Assembly: GCA_910589415.1 (NCBI GenBank)
Contig: OU342638.1
Location: forward strand, 3,410,001 to 3,474,000
Length of the DNA: 64,000 nt
Reading direction: 5' to 3'
Source of the DNA: Malachius bipustulatus
Lineage: Eukaryota > Arthropoda > Insecta > Coleoptera > Melyridae
The notes under the pieces: generated by a model
Seen by the model: only the letters and a program-made list of their open reading frames with translations
Told to the model about the DNA's origin: nothing
The model's database searches: none
Position numbers and translations under genes: made by a program
Part shown: in pieces, positions 1-11,524 of the stretch
How positions within the stretch are numbered: position 1 is the stretch's first letter
How the letters are laid out: every line of letters starts with the position of its first letter

Positions 1-1017
1 GGGTATACCGTAGTGGTAGATGCGTTCAACGTGGTTCGTGTCGGCGGCTCTTCGGTCTCGTTTCGCGGTACGAGGATTTCCTCTAGTTCCGTTCCTGTAG
101 CCATGTCATGCTTTTTGGACGTTTTCGCTCGATTTCGATGCAGCAACACTAGCGTAAGCGTATTCCACAAACTCGCGAGTAACGAAAGTCCACAACCAAG
201 AGTCTGGTAAAGTTGAAGTCCGTTGATTAACACTCCCAGACAGTACTTAATGGCACGAAAGATCACATAGAATCCTAAAAGTCCGCTCATGAACACACCA
301 ACTTCCGAGAACCAGCCATAAAGTTGTTTCAAGGTGGATTCTGCAAGTTTCTTCATTTCTTGATTATCGAAGAGGCTCAAGGTGGAATAACCTTAACCTT
401 GGCTGTTAGTTGGCAGTCCTGCTACTTTCCTGGCGATGATGTTTTCAACGGCTTGCCTTTCACTTCCAAATTTCAACGCTCGTTGGACCTTATCTACTTC
501 CTCTTGTGTGTATAGACCATATTGTCCTATTGGCTGGATAGAGTCGAACAACAATGGAACGTCTTCTTCAACTTTCAGCTTCCTCGGTGGTAGTTTAATT
601 GTCGGAAAAAACAAGCTTTAAAAGTATCGCTGTGGTTCATCACAAGTTATCTAGGATGTTTCGTCTGATATACTTCCAGGTCGCAAAACAGAGTTTTCTC
701 AACTAGCGTTAAAGCGAAGATTTTCTTGGTTGTCTTTCACGACAACGTACTTCTCGGACAACGTCTTCGCTTTTATTAAATTTATTTTCTTTGGGTAGGT
801 AACGTCTTTTCACTGGCTAAGATGTTCTCGTTTCTCCCATTGGTAATGTTCTGCTGATTCTGGATAACTGAACTGACTGCTACGTGAATGGATGCAGCAG
901 ATAGTCCCACTTGTTTACTTGTTTATCTTCACAGTCATAAACGATCAGTCCTGAACTAAGTGTCCGTAGGCACACGATAACTAACACGTTTACGAAGACA
1001 CACCGTACACTAGCCAT
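1..1017 (-). pseudogene. Viral-type membrane glycoprotein relic (partial, runs off left edge)
   Basis: An ATG at 1017 opens a 45-codon frame with a classic hydrophobic signal peptide followed by a short YDC-containing mature N-terminus; it stops at a TAG at 880-882. About 260 bases downstream (880-615) hold only short glycoprotein-like pieces in shifted frames. From 614 to base 1 one frame is open except for a single TAA at 393-395. This C-terminal part has two long hydrophobic segments (about 305-225 and 215-145) that fit a membrane anchor, then a charged tail reaching the window edge. The layout (signal peptide, YDC start, C-terminal anchor) fits the glycoproteins of chuvirus-like viruses that some insect BEL/Pao retroelements have captured. 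That assignment is inference. The gene is internally deleted, frameshifted and has at least one nonsense codon, so it cannot make a full protein. Confidence 0.5.
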
Positions 1018-1765
1018 TTTGACAGTCCTCCTTTGTTGTATATCCGATAGCTGGACATGACCTGACCTGGCACTCCCTTACCTTGTCGTTTTTTCAGTCT
1101 CACAGTTTACATTTCTAGGAATGATTTTTATCATAAGCACTTTACAAAAAAAAATGTACAAAAATAAAAAAAAATCAAAAGATGCAAAATACTCGAGACG
1201 GCAAGAAGATCAACTGATAAATAAAATGGTTATTCCATTATTAGTTACTTACAATAAATTATATTTTAACCCACAATAATATAATACCTATCACCTCTTA
1301 AACGAACAAAATATAAATCCCTACATAATAATAATAATACTTAAAAAAAAACTGGTTGCAAAAAAAAATACCATTAAAAAAAATCTACCCCTTATCGCTC
1401 ATATACCACCTGAATCAAAAAATTTTTCTATCCATATCGCTCATATACCACCTGAGTCGAAAAATTTCTACCCATATCTCTCAAATATAACACCTGAGTC
1501 TCCCTACTACCGTTAATAGTACAGCCACAATGAACTTCTGCATTGGCCTTCCTGTGAATGGCGGGGGACCTGAAACATAGCAAGAGGACGGGTTGGTCAA
1601 CCTACACTACCTTACCTAGACGCTCTGGGAATCTATTAACCGATTCTGCCACTACATGTTCGTATTTTTCACACACTCTATCTTCTCTATTTCTCCTTGA
1701 CATGGATCCCAGATCCATTTCATCTCTTATAAAATGCCTCTATGGTCTTTCATCTACATAGAAGA
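1018..1765. other. AT-rich non-coding stretch with a small tandem repeat
   Basis: No gene is visible. At about 1395-1500 a unit of roughly 40-46 bases containing CATATACCACCTGA is repeated three times with divergence. Near 1700 there is a GGATCCCAGATCC motif related to motifs at 6665 and 6758 on the other side of the LTR element, so the LTR element probably split an older repeat. Confidence 0.4.
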
Positions 1766-1769
1766 CTCT

Positions 1770-2853
1770 TGAAACGAACTATTTAACCCTAGAGGGGAAA
1801 AATAGTCGCTGAGAGCATGAGACAAGAGAAACAAGGGTCGTAGGTTGAGTCGCTAGTCTAAGAGGGTCAACAATAACAAGCGGGTCAGCAGAATAACAGG
1901 TTCTCTTTATTAAAATATAAAATATCACAATTATTATGAATACTATTAACTTGAGCACGGTTAACAGATAGTAAAAAGAATAACAAGAGCGCGCGGTGCT
2001 AGTCGAATGAATTGGTATGATGGTTAAAAGGCACTTAGCTTCGTATGGCTCTTCAGAGGTCTAGCTGGAAGTGGCCTGGGTCTTCTTGCTTGGCTCCGGA
2101 CAATCGGCCTGGCACGGAAAAGGCAGGTGCCTCCGGGAATAATGTGCCTCCAGGTAAAAATGTGATCCGTAGAAAAAATGTGCCTCCAGGTAAAAATGCA
2201 ATCCGCAGGAAAAAGTGTGCCTCCAGGTAAAAACGCAATCCGCAGGAAAAAATGTGCCTCCAGGTAAAAATGCAATCCGCAGGAAAAAGCTGCAATGTCA
2301 TGTGTATCAGAAACACTCTTGCAATAATAAATGATCCGATCGAGTCTGCTTGCCAAGGTAGATAGAATTATTCCCGTCCTCAAGATAGGTTGGGATAAAA
2401 AGGTGACTGACAAAATTTTGCATGCGAACGAACTCGATCGGTTTAAAAGCTATAATTAAAATTAGCATACGGTATCAAGAAAAATAAATATGATCGGTAT
2501 AATTCTAGCACAATTAATAACATCATTTTACGACACTTACCAAGCCAAAAACGTGGGCGATGTTTAGAATAATTAAAAATAAATAACGTGAAAGTTCACG
2601 ACGCCATTTCAGGAACCTCAGGTGTTTTGCGGAACCGACCTTCCTTTTGCGAGTTCCAGGAGAGAAAGAAAGTGAAAACGCAGGTATGATGCTGAAACGC
2701 ACCTCATTGCAACTTGACAGTCGAGGTTACGACTCGAGTTGGTCGATGCACTAACAACCCCTGTCACTCACGAACTGCGCACGCCCGCCGTTGTCTCTGT
2801 TTTACCGGCTATGTTACCGGCATCTAGCCGGTACGTACGAAATGTACGTTACA
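1770..2853 (-). repeat. LTR (3' LTR of the 1.8-6.6 kb element)
   Basis: 1084-bp long terminal repeat, nearly identical to 5555-6638. It contains a minisatellite at about 2127-2289 in which a unit of about 36 bp (GTGCCTCCAGGTAAAAATGC then AATCCGCAGGAAAAA) occurs four times. Confidence 0.88.
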
Positions 2854-2867
2854 TCCCCTCTTCCCGG
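2854..2867 (-). other. Polypurine tract
   Basis: On the minus strand GGGAAGAGGGGA abuts the start of the LTR (TGTAACG). This is the usual position for plus-strand priming, and it sets the element's orientation. Confidence 0.6.
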
Positions 2868-5296
2868 TAGAAAAATTTTGAACGTGAGGGAGAAATTTTT
2901 TCCTTAATTGAAGCTAGCAATAAGCGTGACACAAGAGACAAGTTTAGGCGTCGCAGCCCGCGAGCGATGGGTGATACCTGGACTAGAACGAAATAGATGA
3001 CATCGTGGGTGGCGTGAACTATAAATGGCTTGGGACATGATCATAAAAGAGAAATTCTGCGGAAATATGGAAATATATACAAGAAGTAGCACCGTGTAAT
3101 ATGTGCACTATAAGGCACCAAGCAGACAATAGCATTGATATATAATATATACAAAGATAAATTAAGAGTACCGAAAATATATACAAAATTTACACAAGAG
3201 CACCTGCGACACAGAAGTACCGCTGACCAGGGTCGAAGTGTAACCTGGTTCAATAAGGAACCTATATAAATAAAACAACAACCAAGAAAAATTCGACTAT
3301 AACAGACACGGAAGGACAGCATCGGGAAGAAACAGTTCTATCGTCGTCACAAGGAAAGGAACAATCAAAATAATAAGAGGTTTACCAGAAGTTAAGACGC
3401 AAAGAAAGCGTTGGCATTCCCGGGGAAAGCAGGTTAACGCTACCCGTCTAGGATCCTTGGTGACGCGTACCCACTGCGAAGAAGCAGTGGCGCCTCCGGG
3501 TCCCAAGTGAATCCCTCCGCTCGACTGGTTAGGGTAAAGCTACCCAGAAGAGTTCTAGACGTACAAAAAAACAACAAAAAAAGGCAAAGTTTCTACCCGA
3601 AAATACCCTTACTACCGGAGATTTCAACTTCCGAGTAGCAAGTTAAAGAGACTAAGAATCTTAACGACTGGGGGACAAAAATGTAAAAAGAAAACTAATT
3701 GTAGACTACTTCTACTTCGCGTAGGAATTTAAAGAGATTTAAGATCTTAACAAGAATCTTAATAAGAGAGAGATGTTCTAGTCGACAATTAAAAATAGGG
3801 ATGAGAAAATGGCTGTGACGACGATAGTACTACGAGACGATGTCCTGGCGGTGAGATAATTGGCTCGTGAGAATTGGGTGGCGTTGGCATCCGATAGGCT
3901 GACCGCAACTACGAGACCGACACGACAGGAGCTCCGGAAACAGGGTGTATACGAGATGTTAGGGAGATGTTGTTATCAGTTAAACGAGACATGGGCGCCA
4001 GCAAGTCATGAGGGGCTTGCACCTATAACTCCTGTAAAATATCAACCTTGCGAGCTTATTTATTAAAAAAATTAAGATACTATTATTAACAATTAAGATA
4101 TTAGATACTTTAAAACAATCTATGACCTGAACCGACGAACTACGCATGACTGACATCAAAGAAAGCTAACTCTACATCAAATAAAATTAAAATACATAGA
4201 GAAGCAATCTTCAATCAAATTCAACAATAACCATCTCAAGGTAGCTCCAATCTACGCTCAAATTTTTCATACGAAATGCATAGAAGGGAGAAACCTCAAG
4301 CAAATTTCAAATACACGGAAAATCCGTGGCGATACGATACTTTTAGCGCTGCTACGCTAATTAAAGATACATAAACGATAATATAATTACTATAATTATT
4401 ATAATAACTATTAGAGATAATAACGATACAAAAAAAATATAATAACGATATGTCAGTCGACTCAGGTACAAGATAAAAATGTTTATATAATAATAATAGA
4501 CAAACGATATAATAATAATTACGATATGAGAAAAAAAAATTCGGTATATAAGAGAGAATTTACGAGTTAATAAGTTACAAATTTCAAAGATAATGAAGGT
4601 AAATTTTACAAGTTCATAAAAACGAATATCAAAGGCAATAAAGTTAATTTTACGAGCTCGCAAGGGATCTTCATAATGTGGTCCAGACAGTGTCTTGATG
4701 ACATAGTCTCGCAATTGTTGAGCACGATAATCAGTTTTCGGAAAGGAAATAATAGTAACAGATACAAGGTACGCAGGTTCTGAAACAAAATAGAAAAAGT
4801 TAGTTGTCGATACGCACTTCGCTCAAGAATAGAAAACAGCCACACAAAAATTTTTATACCGCTCAAGCCACACACACAGGTAAAATTGGGGATAGTAGTT
4901 TAAATAGACCATAGATAAATACGCTGTATACGCCGGGTCACCATAAGGTGTTTTTAGATAAGCCTACGCAAAAAACGACGATACAGGTATGGAATTAAAA
5001 TTTAAAGGAAAGTGAAAAGTTGAAAAATACAAGTTACAATAAAATTAAATGGTTGAAGGTAGATGTTAGCCTTGAGGACCTACGAGTCCGTCCCGAGATA
5101 GATCTGAAGAGACTGATAAAACGACGAAACATGATTTACCCAAATGAATCGACGCAGTCTCCCCGAAACAAATCGGTGAGTTGAATAGAGAAAATGACGG
5201 ACTATAAAAAGAACTGTAGATAAATTACTAAGAGAAAGATATGACTAAGAAAAATTTATAAGTAATGAAGTAAAGCTAAACGAAAATTATGAGTTA

Positions 5297-5550
5297 ATGG
5301 GATGTCCTCAGGAAGAGTCGCAGGCTGTACTGTCTTATCCTTCTTACAGTAGCAGTGAGACTGGCCTGACACGGAAGTTTGGACAGATGGAAGGTCCTCA
5401 GGAGACGACGCAGGCTGTACTGTCTTATCCTTATTACAGTAGCAGCAGAGCTGGCCTGACACAAGTTTGGACAGATGGAAGGTCCTCAGGAGAGACGCAG
5501 GCTGTACTGTCTTATCCTTATTACAGTAGCAGCAGAGCTGGCCTGACACA
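5297..5550. repeat. Tandem repeat of about 85 bp, three copies
   Basis: Three imperfect copies share the core GCAGGCTGTACTGTCTTATC and GCTGGCCTGACAC. They lie inside the LTR element just before the right LTR. Open frames here exist on both strands but only reflect the repeat. Confidence 0.75.
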
Positions 5551-5554
5551 AACT

Positions 5555-6638
5555 TGAAACGAACTATTTAACCCTAGAGGGGAAAAATAGTCGCTGAGAG
5601 CATGAGACAAGAGAAACAAGGGTCGTAGGTTGAGTCGCTAGTCTAAGAGGGTCAACAATAACAAGCGGGTCAGCAGAATAACAGGTTCTCTTTATTAAAA
5701 TATAAAATATCACAATTATTATGAATACTATTAACTTGAGCACGGTTAACAGATAGTAAAAAGAATAACAAGAGCGCGCGGTGCTAGTCGAATGAATTGG
5801 TATGATGGTTAAAAGGCACTTAGCTTCGTATGGCTCTTCAGAGGTCTAGCTGGAAGTGGCCTGGGTCTTCTTGCTTGGCTCCGGACAATCGGCCTGGCAC
5901 GGAAAAGGCAGGTGCCTCCGGGAATAATGTGCCTCCAGGTAAAAATGTGATCCGTAGAAAAAATGTGCCTCCAGGTAAAAATGCAATCCGCAGGAAAAAG
6001 TGTGCCTCCAGGTAAAAATGCAATCCGCAGGAAAAAATGTGCCTCCAGGTAAAAATGCAATCCGCAGGAAAAAGCTGCAATGTCATGTGTATCAGAAACA
6101 CTCTTGCAATAATAAATGATCCGATCGAGTCTGCTTGCCAAGGTACATAGAATTATTCCCGTCCTCAAGATAGGTTGGGATAAAAAGGTGACTGACAAAA
6201 TTTTGCATGCGAACGAACTCGATCGGTTTAAAAGCTATAATTAAAATTAGCATACGGTATCAAGAAAAATAAATATGATCGGTATAATTCTATCACAATT
6301 AATAACATCATTTTACGACACTTACCAAGCCAAAAACGTGGGCGATGTTTAGAATAATTAAAAATAAATAACGTGAAAGTTCACGACGCCATTTCAGGAA
6401 CCTCAGGTGTTTTGCGGAACCGACCTTCCTTTTGCGAGTTCCAGGAGAGAAAGAAAGTGAAAACGCAGGTATGATGCTGAAACGCACCTCATTGCAACTT
6501 GACAGTCGAGGTTACGACTCGAGTTGGTCGATGCACTAACAACCCCTGTCACTCACGAACTGCGCACGCCCGCCGTTGTCTCTGTTTTACCGGCTATGTT
6601 ACCGGCATCTAGCCGGTACGTACGAAATGTACGTTACA
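5555..6638 (-). repeat. LTR (5' LTR of the 1.8-6.6 kb element)
   Basis: 1084-bp partner of 1770-2853, with the same internal four-copy minisatellite (about 5912-6074). About three substitutions separate the pair by eye, which points to recent insertion. Confidence 0.88.
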
Positions 6639-6642
6639 CTCT

Positions 6643-7811
6643 ATCACGCTACTTTTTCCTTCATATGGATCCCTGACCCATCCCGTCGTCTCTAATACGA
6701 CGTCTATTACTCCTTACTTCAATAATCCGGGAATTCTCTCTTCCCAATCTCTTGTTGATATGGATCCCTGATCCATCTCTTCCTCTTTTCCCTAATAACA
6801 TGCTCTGGGCAATTGAACACTTTTTTTTTCTCTGTCTATCTCAATTTGACATGGCTAACAACCACATGGCTCCTGGCCTGGTCGAAAATCCATCGACCGG
6901 CCTAACATCAGCGAAACACTTCTAGTCGCTGCTACATCGCTTCAATTTATCTCCAAACTCGCAGTCGGACCGGTCCAACCAGTCGATCCCGCAGGATTCT
7001 TATTCTGCATCGCAACAGGCTTTCTCAAGAAATGCACCCTATGCGTATTTGTGCGGCTTCTTTATGAGCCACTTCATCGGCCTTGGACTCAACGGTCCGG
7101 ACTGAACTTGCAGTCCCCTTGGAGATTGGAGGCTTCCCTACGTAAGCCGGCTCGGGCTTGGACAGTTATGTCCGGACTGAGCTTGCAGTCCTGCCAATTA
7201 ATTGAGCCTCTTCCATTCTAATTTAGGGCCTCTGGGAACATGCTCGGGATCATAGGCCTCTCGCCTTTATCCGGCTCCTCGCTCGCCTGTTCTTTCCTCT
7301 TCGTCGACCTACCTTCTCGCAGGAACATCGGAGATCGGGAGACACGAGCCCTACTAGCGACTCAGTCTCGACCGATATCCAAAGTGCCGACCCTTGCGCA
7401 CACTATAATTAGCAATGGGAAAGCAGTGGGGAGCTGAAAGTCTGGAGACTAGGTGCTTCAAAACCGAAGAACTCGGAAGCTGTTGGAGTGGTGTTGTGGT
7501 GGTGTCGGGGGCCGAAGGGGTTGGAGGGGTTCGGCGGTTCGGTGGGTGAGTGAGTTAGTAACTATACATTGCAAATAAGCATTTAGCACTTCAAGTTATT
7601 TTTCCGTTCGTTTCTCTCGCCATAGTACTATTCTCCCTATCTCAATTTATATGTATAACCTATCCCTACATTTCTGCCCTATTACCTATAGCTAACTAAA
7701 AATTTCGAATATCTCTACTAATTGCTTGATAGCGCCTGACCCTGAAAAGCTATAATTTTGAAGTACCTTGAACACACCATATTTTATTTATTAACCTTAA
7801 AACACTGATTT
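6643..7811. other. No gene recognised
   Basis: GC-richer than its surroundings. It holds two ATATGGATCCCTGA motifs (about 6665 and 6758) and a repeated phrase around GGACTGA-CTTGCAGTCC (about 7098 and 7170). Probably a decayed repeat; no coding signal I trust. Confidence 0.3.
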
Positions 7812-7863
7812 ACCTCACAGTGCCGGTGTACCTTCAAATCTACCCCACAATTGAGACTCACCC
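7812..7863. repeat. 52-bp direct repeat flanking the non-LTR element (left copy)
   Basis: Matches 10941-10992 with three mismatches. It ends exactly where the poly(T), i.e. the 3' A-tail of the element, begins, so it behaves like a long target-site duplication. Confidence 0.55.
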
Positions 7864-7905
7864 TTTTTTTTTTATTGAAAATGCACATGCACTGCAGGGA
7901 AATCC

Positions 7906-9367
7906 CTATGACGCTCTGAGAGCGGTGCATGAGCGGAGATATCGATTCACGTTGGCCTTGAATCTCTGTAGGTTGTATACTTCGGGAAACACGCCCTTTG
8001 GAATGCTATTCCAAAGTGATGCTGTTCTATACATAAAAGAAGTCTGAAATAGGGTGGTACGAGGTGTAACGAGCTGAACCTGATACGGATGAGCGTCTGC
8101 GGCTCGACGTGTATTTCTGCCCGGTCTTGTTCTTGGTGGGATCAACCGGGCCACATCTTTTGAACACTTTGTATTAAAATATCTGTAAAACAGACTCAGG
8201 TCAGCTACTCTTCTTCGATATTCGAGAGTGTCCAAATTTTTTGTCAAATCTGGGTCCCCAATCAAGCGGATGGCTCTTTTCTGAATAGAGTCGAGTAGTC
8301 TCAGCGTATGTTTGGGAGCTGAGCTTCAAACATGTGAGCAGTACTCCAAGGATGGTCGGATTTGAGCCTTGTATAAGAGGAGAAGCTGTTGTGGTGTATA
8401 AAATTTCTTCGTACGGAAGAGTGTTCCAAGTTTTTGAGAAGCACTCTTCGCCAGACCAGCAACATGATCATGCCAAGACATGTTCGCTCCGAGGCTTACT
8501 CCAAGTAAACGAATAGATGACGCTGGGGTAAGAGAGTGTCCCGCCATCATCATATCTGGCTCCAAAACGTTGGTCTTTTTGGAGAAGATGACTGCTTGGG
8601 TTTTTCCAGCATTGAATTGGACTTGGTTTCTATCGCCCTAAGTTAGAATGTCTTGCAAGTCATTGTTAAGTATGGCAACTTCTTGCTCCCTGCGAGTCTG
8701 TGCGTCGATGGCAGATGTTCGCGCATCTAACGTATAAGAAGATATGAGGGTACTGTCGTCGGCAAAACTGTATATTGGATTTTTTGTTGTTTCAAGCAAG
8801 TCGTTTATAAATATTAGAAAGAGAGTCGGAGATAAAATGGATCCCTGAGGCACACCGGCATTGATGGAAAAGGTCTCAGAAAGAACTCCATCGACTGCCA
8901 CCTGTAATGAACGATCTCCGAGATAACACGCAAGCCACAAGCAGAATTTCTCGGGCATGCCATAGGCCTGCAGTTTTGCCAACAGTCCGCCATGCCAAAC
9001 ACGGTCGAAAGCTCTAGAAATATCAAGCGCAACCCCTCGAGACTCCCCATGGTGCTCGATTGCGCCGTTCCACAGTTCGGTGACGTAAGTGAGGAGGTCA
9101 CCAGTTGACCTCTGTTTACGGAATCCGTATTGGCGGTCGCTGATTATGTTAGCTCCTTCCAAGTATTTTAAAAGATGTTGGTTAATAGCTTTCTCCATAA
9201 TCTTGGATATTACTGAAAGCAGTGCGACTGGTCGATAGTTACTTGGTATAGTCTTTTTGCCTTTCTTGGGAATAGGTTGGATCCGTGCACATTTCCAACA
9301 AGAAGGAAATATTCCCTTTTTATACGACAAGTTGAAAAGTCGGCAGAAAACAGATGACAGCTCAGTG
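7906..9367 (-). pseudogene. Non-LTR ORF2, reverse transcriptase and C-terminal region
   Basis: Reverse transcriptase with the order expected for non-LTR elements: SNYRPVALLSVISKIMEK, YGFRKQRST, VALDISRAFDRVWH, GVPQGSILSPTLFLIFINDL and the catalytic box FADD (about 8755). The fingers-palm part is open from 9330 to 8638. A TAG at 8638-8640 and a TGA at 8326-8328 interrupt it. The second lies where the copy at 29057-29648 keeps a tryptophan, so it is a TGG-to-TGA change. The last part (8265-7906) is the conserved C-terminal domain of this family, ending 42 bases before the A-tail. No RNase H is seen. Confidence 0.85.
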
Positions 9368-10800
9368 GCGCATTTTTTAGAACGATAACAGGTACGTCAT
9401 CGGGCCCAGAAGCTTTGTTTGGGTCTAAGGCTAACATAATGCTCTTTATGACCCGCTGTCGGAAAACAATGTCTGACATTTTGGTCTTCACGGAAGGGAT
9501 CATTGGCGGAGTTCTTCCACGAAAGTCGACGGAAGAGTATGAAGAAAACACTCCCGCCAACAAGTTCGCCTTCTCAGTAGCCGTGGATGCGATAGTCCCA
9601 TCTGTCCGTGTAAGTGGTGGAATCGTTGATCTGGTGAAGTTCTGGCTGACTGCCTTAGTTACAGACCAAAAAGATTTCGAACCGTTAGGGCAGGAGAGAA
9701 GTTTGTTCCTAATTCTCTGGTTGTGAGTTTGCTTGGTGTGATCTATTATTTCTTTGCATCTGTTTCGAGCAAGGATGAAATTGTGATGGTTTATGCCGTT
9801 GGGGCTCTCTCGCCATTGGCGAAAAGCCAGTTGTTTGGAGGCGACAGCTTCCTTGCATATTTTGTTGAACCAGGGTTTGCTGTTTGAGGGCTGTTTTTTT
9901 GAAAAGGGAATGTAGGCTTCCATGCCTGTTAGGATGACTTGAGCAACTTCCCTAGCACAAACCGATGGGTCATTAGAGCCGAAACAAACACTCCTCCATG
10001 GAAAATCTCGATAATATTCCCTGAGTTCTTCCCATTTAGCAGATCTGTAGTGGCAGACTACACGAGGTTTACTTGCTTCCTTAACACTAGTAATCGGTAG
10101 GATACAAGATGTTGAGACGAGTTTATGATCTGAGGAACCTAGTGGGGCTTTCACCGTGATGGTATAGATTTGAGGGTTCGTGGTCAAAAACAGATCCAAC
10201 AGGCTAGCGAATTCTGCCTCGCGATCGGGAATGCGTGTTGGTTCATCAACGAGCTGGGTAAAACCACAGCTGATTGCAAACGATTCCGCTTCACGGCCTT
10301 CTTCATCAGTGAAGTTTGAGTATTTAAGCCAGTTGATGTTATGTACATTAAAATCACCCAAGATGGATATCTCAGCTTTGGGGTAGTTTATCTGTATGAA
10401 TTCAACAGTTTTTGTGAGGGACAAAAAAAGTGTCCTATACTGTGTATCGCTGAGTGGTCGGTATAAACAACAGATAAATCTCGTCGTTTGTCGGTCTGTT
10501 ATCCTAAGCCACATGACGTCAAAGTCATTGGGCTCAAAGTCTTCCTCACGTCGGCAGGAGAGGTCACTTCTGACAAAAATGCCAATTCCAAAGTTACGTC
10601 TAAATCGGGAATGAAAGTCATATCCTGGATAGAGATAATTAACTGTGCTTGATGACGCTTGGACTTTTGTTTCGCACAGTGCTAGAATGTGAGGTTTATT
10701 TGACTGAAGATGTTGGTGTACTGAATTGATATTCGTGTTTAAACCTCAAATGTTACAAAAGTCGACTATAAATTTTTCTATTCTGGTGGTGTTATTATTC
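9340..10800 (-). pseudogene. Non-LTR ORF2, endonuclease and linker region
   Basis: An apurinic/apyrimidinic-like endonuclease (exonuclease-endonuclease-phosphatase fold) that would nick target DNA for target-primed reverse transcription. Visible motifs include the LALCETK element near 10690, GDFNVHNINW (about 10330) and SSDHKLV (about 10115), the last holding the catalytic Asp-His pair. A linker with many aromatic residues follows. A TGA at 10745-10747 replaces an expected arginine codon (CGA to TGA fits CpG decay). At about 9340-9370 the frame shifts before the reverse transcriptase. The protein is therefore broken at two or more points. Confidence 0.8.
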
Positions 10801-10940
10801 TTTCGCTCGCATGAATGTGCCCCTGGATTAGCCCCCGCCCGGAGATCCGAATGGGGGGTCGTTTTAACTGCGGAAAATTTTAACCCCGGGAACGCCATCC
10901 CGGGGCGTTCCCGGGACTTGTTGAATTAACCCTTGAATTC

Positions 10941-11524
10941 ACCCCACAGTGCCGGTGTACCTTCAAAACTACCCCACAATTGAGGCTCACCCTTGTTGAT
11001 TACATCCCACAATTGAGGCCCACCCTTGTTGATTTAACCCCACACCTGACACCATTGAGGCGGGTGCCTATCCTCTTGACACCAGTTTTTGTAGACTCAC
11101 CTTCTTTCTGGCTGTCAAGGGGTTGGACCGCTATCAAGTGGGCCGAGCGGTTTGCCAATGATAGTGGTCAGAGAGGTGTGAGGCACGCAGATTCGGGGGC
11201 TGCTAAGAGTAGAGCCCTCTTTATGTGAAATTCAGTGTTAGGGTGGTCAAGGGTGATAAATATGAACACCAAAGTTATGATTTAAATTATTTACTAAAAT
11301 AAAAATAAAATTACACTACTGAGATATCAACTTAATAATTATTTCATTATCTACTACTAAATTTCGATTATAAAACTGATATGCAAAGTTTAACACAAAA
11401 AATTAATTTTAGAAAAAAAAAGAGAAAAAAACAAACTTTAGGAAAGAAAAAAAACTATCTTACGTACAATCTGACTCTAATCAACTACCATTTTATTTGC
11501 GGGAATAGTGCTGTGGCGGTACCT
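10941..11524. repeat. Right 52-bp flank copy and short tandem repeat, then non-coding DNA
   Basis: 10941-10992 is the right copy of the 52-bp repeat. Immediately after, CCCACAATTGAGG-CCACCCTTGTTGATT is repeated with a period of about 34 bases (10971-11040). The rest up to 11524 has no gene I can support. Confidence 0.5.

Larger units (their letters stand above)
1770..6638 (-). mobile_element. Young non-coding LTR retrotransposon (LARD/TRIM-like)
   Basis: Two direct repeats of 1084 bp (1770-2853 and 5555-6638) begin TG and end CA on the plus strand and differ at about three positions by eye. They are bounded by the 4-bp target duplication CTCT (1766-1769 and 6639-6642). A purine-rich tract on the minus strand, next to 2853, reads GGGAAGAGGGGA and looks like a polypurine tract, so the element is read on the minus strand with its 5' LTR at the right. 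The 2.7-kb interior has no gag, pol or env; its AT-rich ORFs look like noise. It must have moved with proteins from another element. A convincing primer-binding site was not found. Confidence 0.85.
7864..10940 (-). mobile_element. Non-LTR retrotransposon (Jockey/CR1-like), 5'-truncated
   Basis: Read on the minus strand it runs endonuclease, linker, reverse transcriptase, C-terminal region, short 3' UTR and an A-tail (seen as poly(T) at about 7864-7873). A 52-bp imperfect direct repeat flanks it. ORF1 is missing and the left part of ORF2 starts near 10800, so the copy is 5'-truncated or deleted upstream. Several nonsense codons and one frameshift make it inactive. A shorter copy of the same family lies at 29057-29648. 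Confidence 0.85.

Noticed and set aside
2024..2413. 129-codon minus-strand ORF, repeated at 5809-6198
   Set aside because: It is LTR sequence with an internal minisatellite; both copies are the two LTRs of one element.
4361..4875. Hydrophobic ORFs suggesting a membrane protein
   Set aside because: Extreme A/T bias gives runs of Ile, Tyr and Phe in any frame; located in the non-coding interior of an LTR element.
5256..5557. Cys-rich repeated ORF resembling zinc knuckles
   Set aside because: Product of a three-copy DNA tandem repeat that is also open on the other strand; the spacing does not match a known knuckle.
8334..8516. Plus-strand ORFs across the non-LTR element (also 9415-9726 and 10180-10614)
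   Set aside because: Antisense shadows of endonuclease and reverse transcriptase coding on the minus strand.
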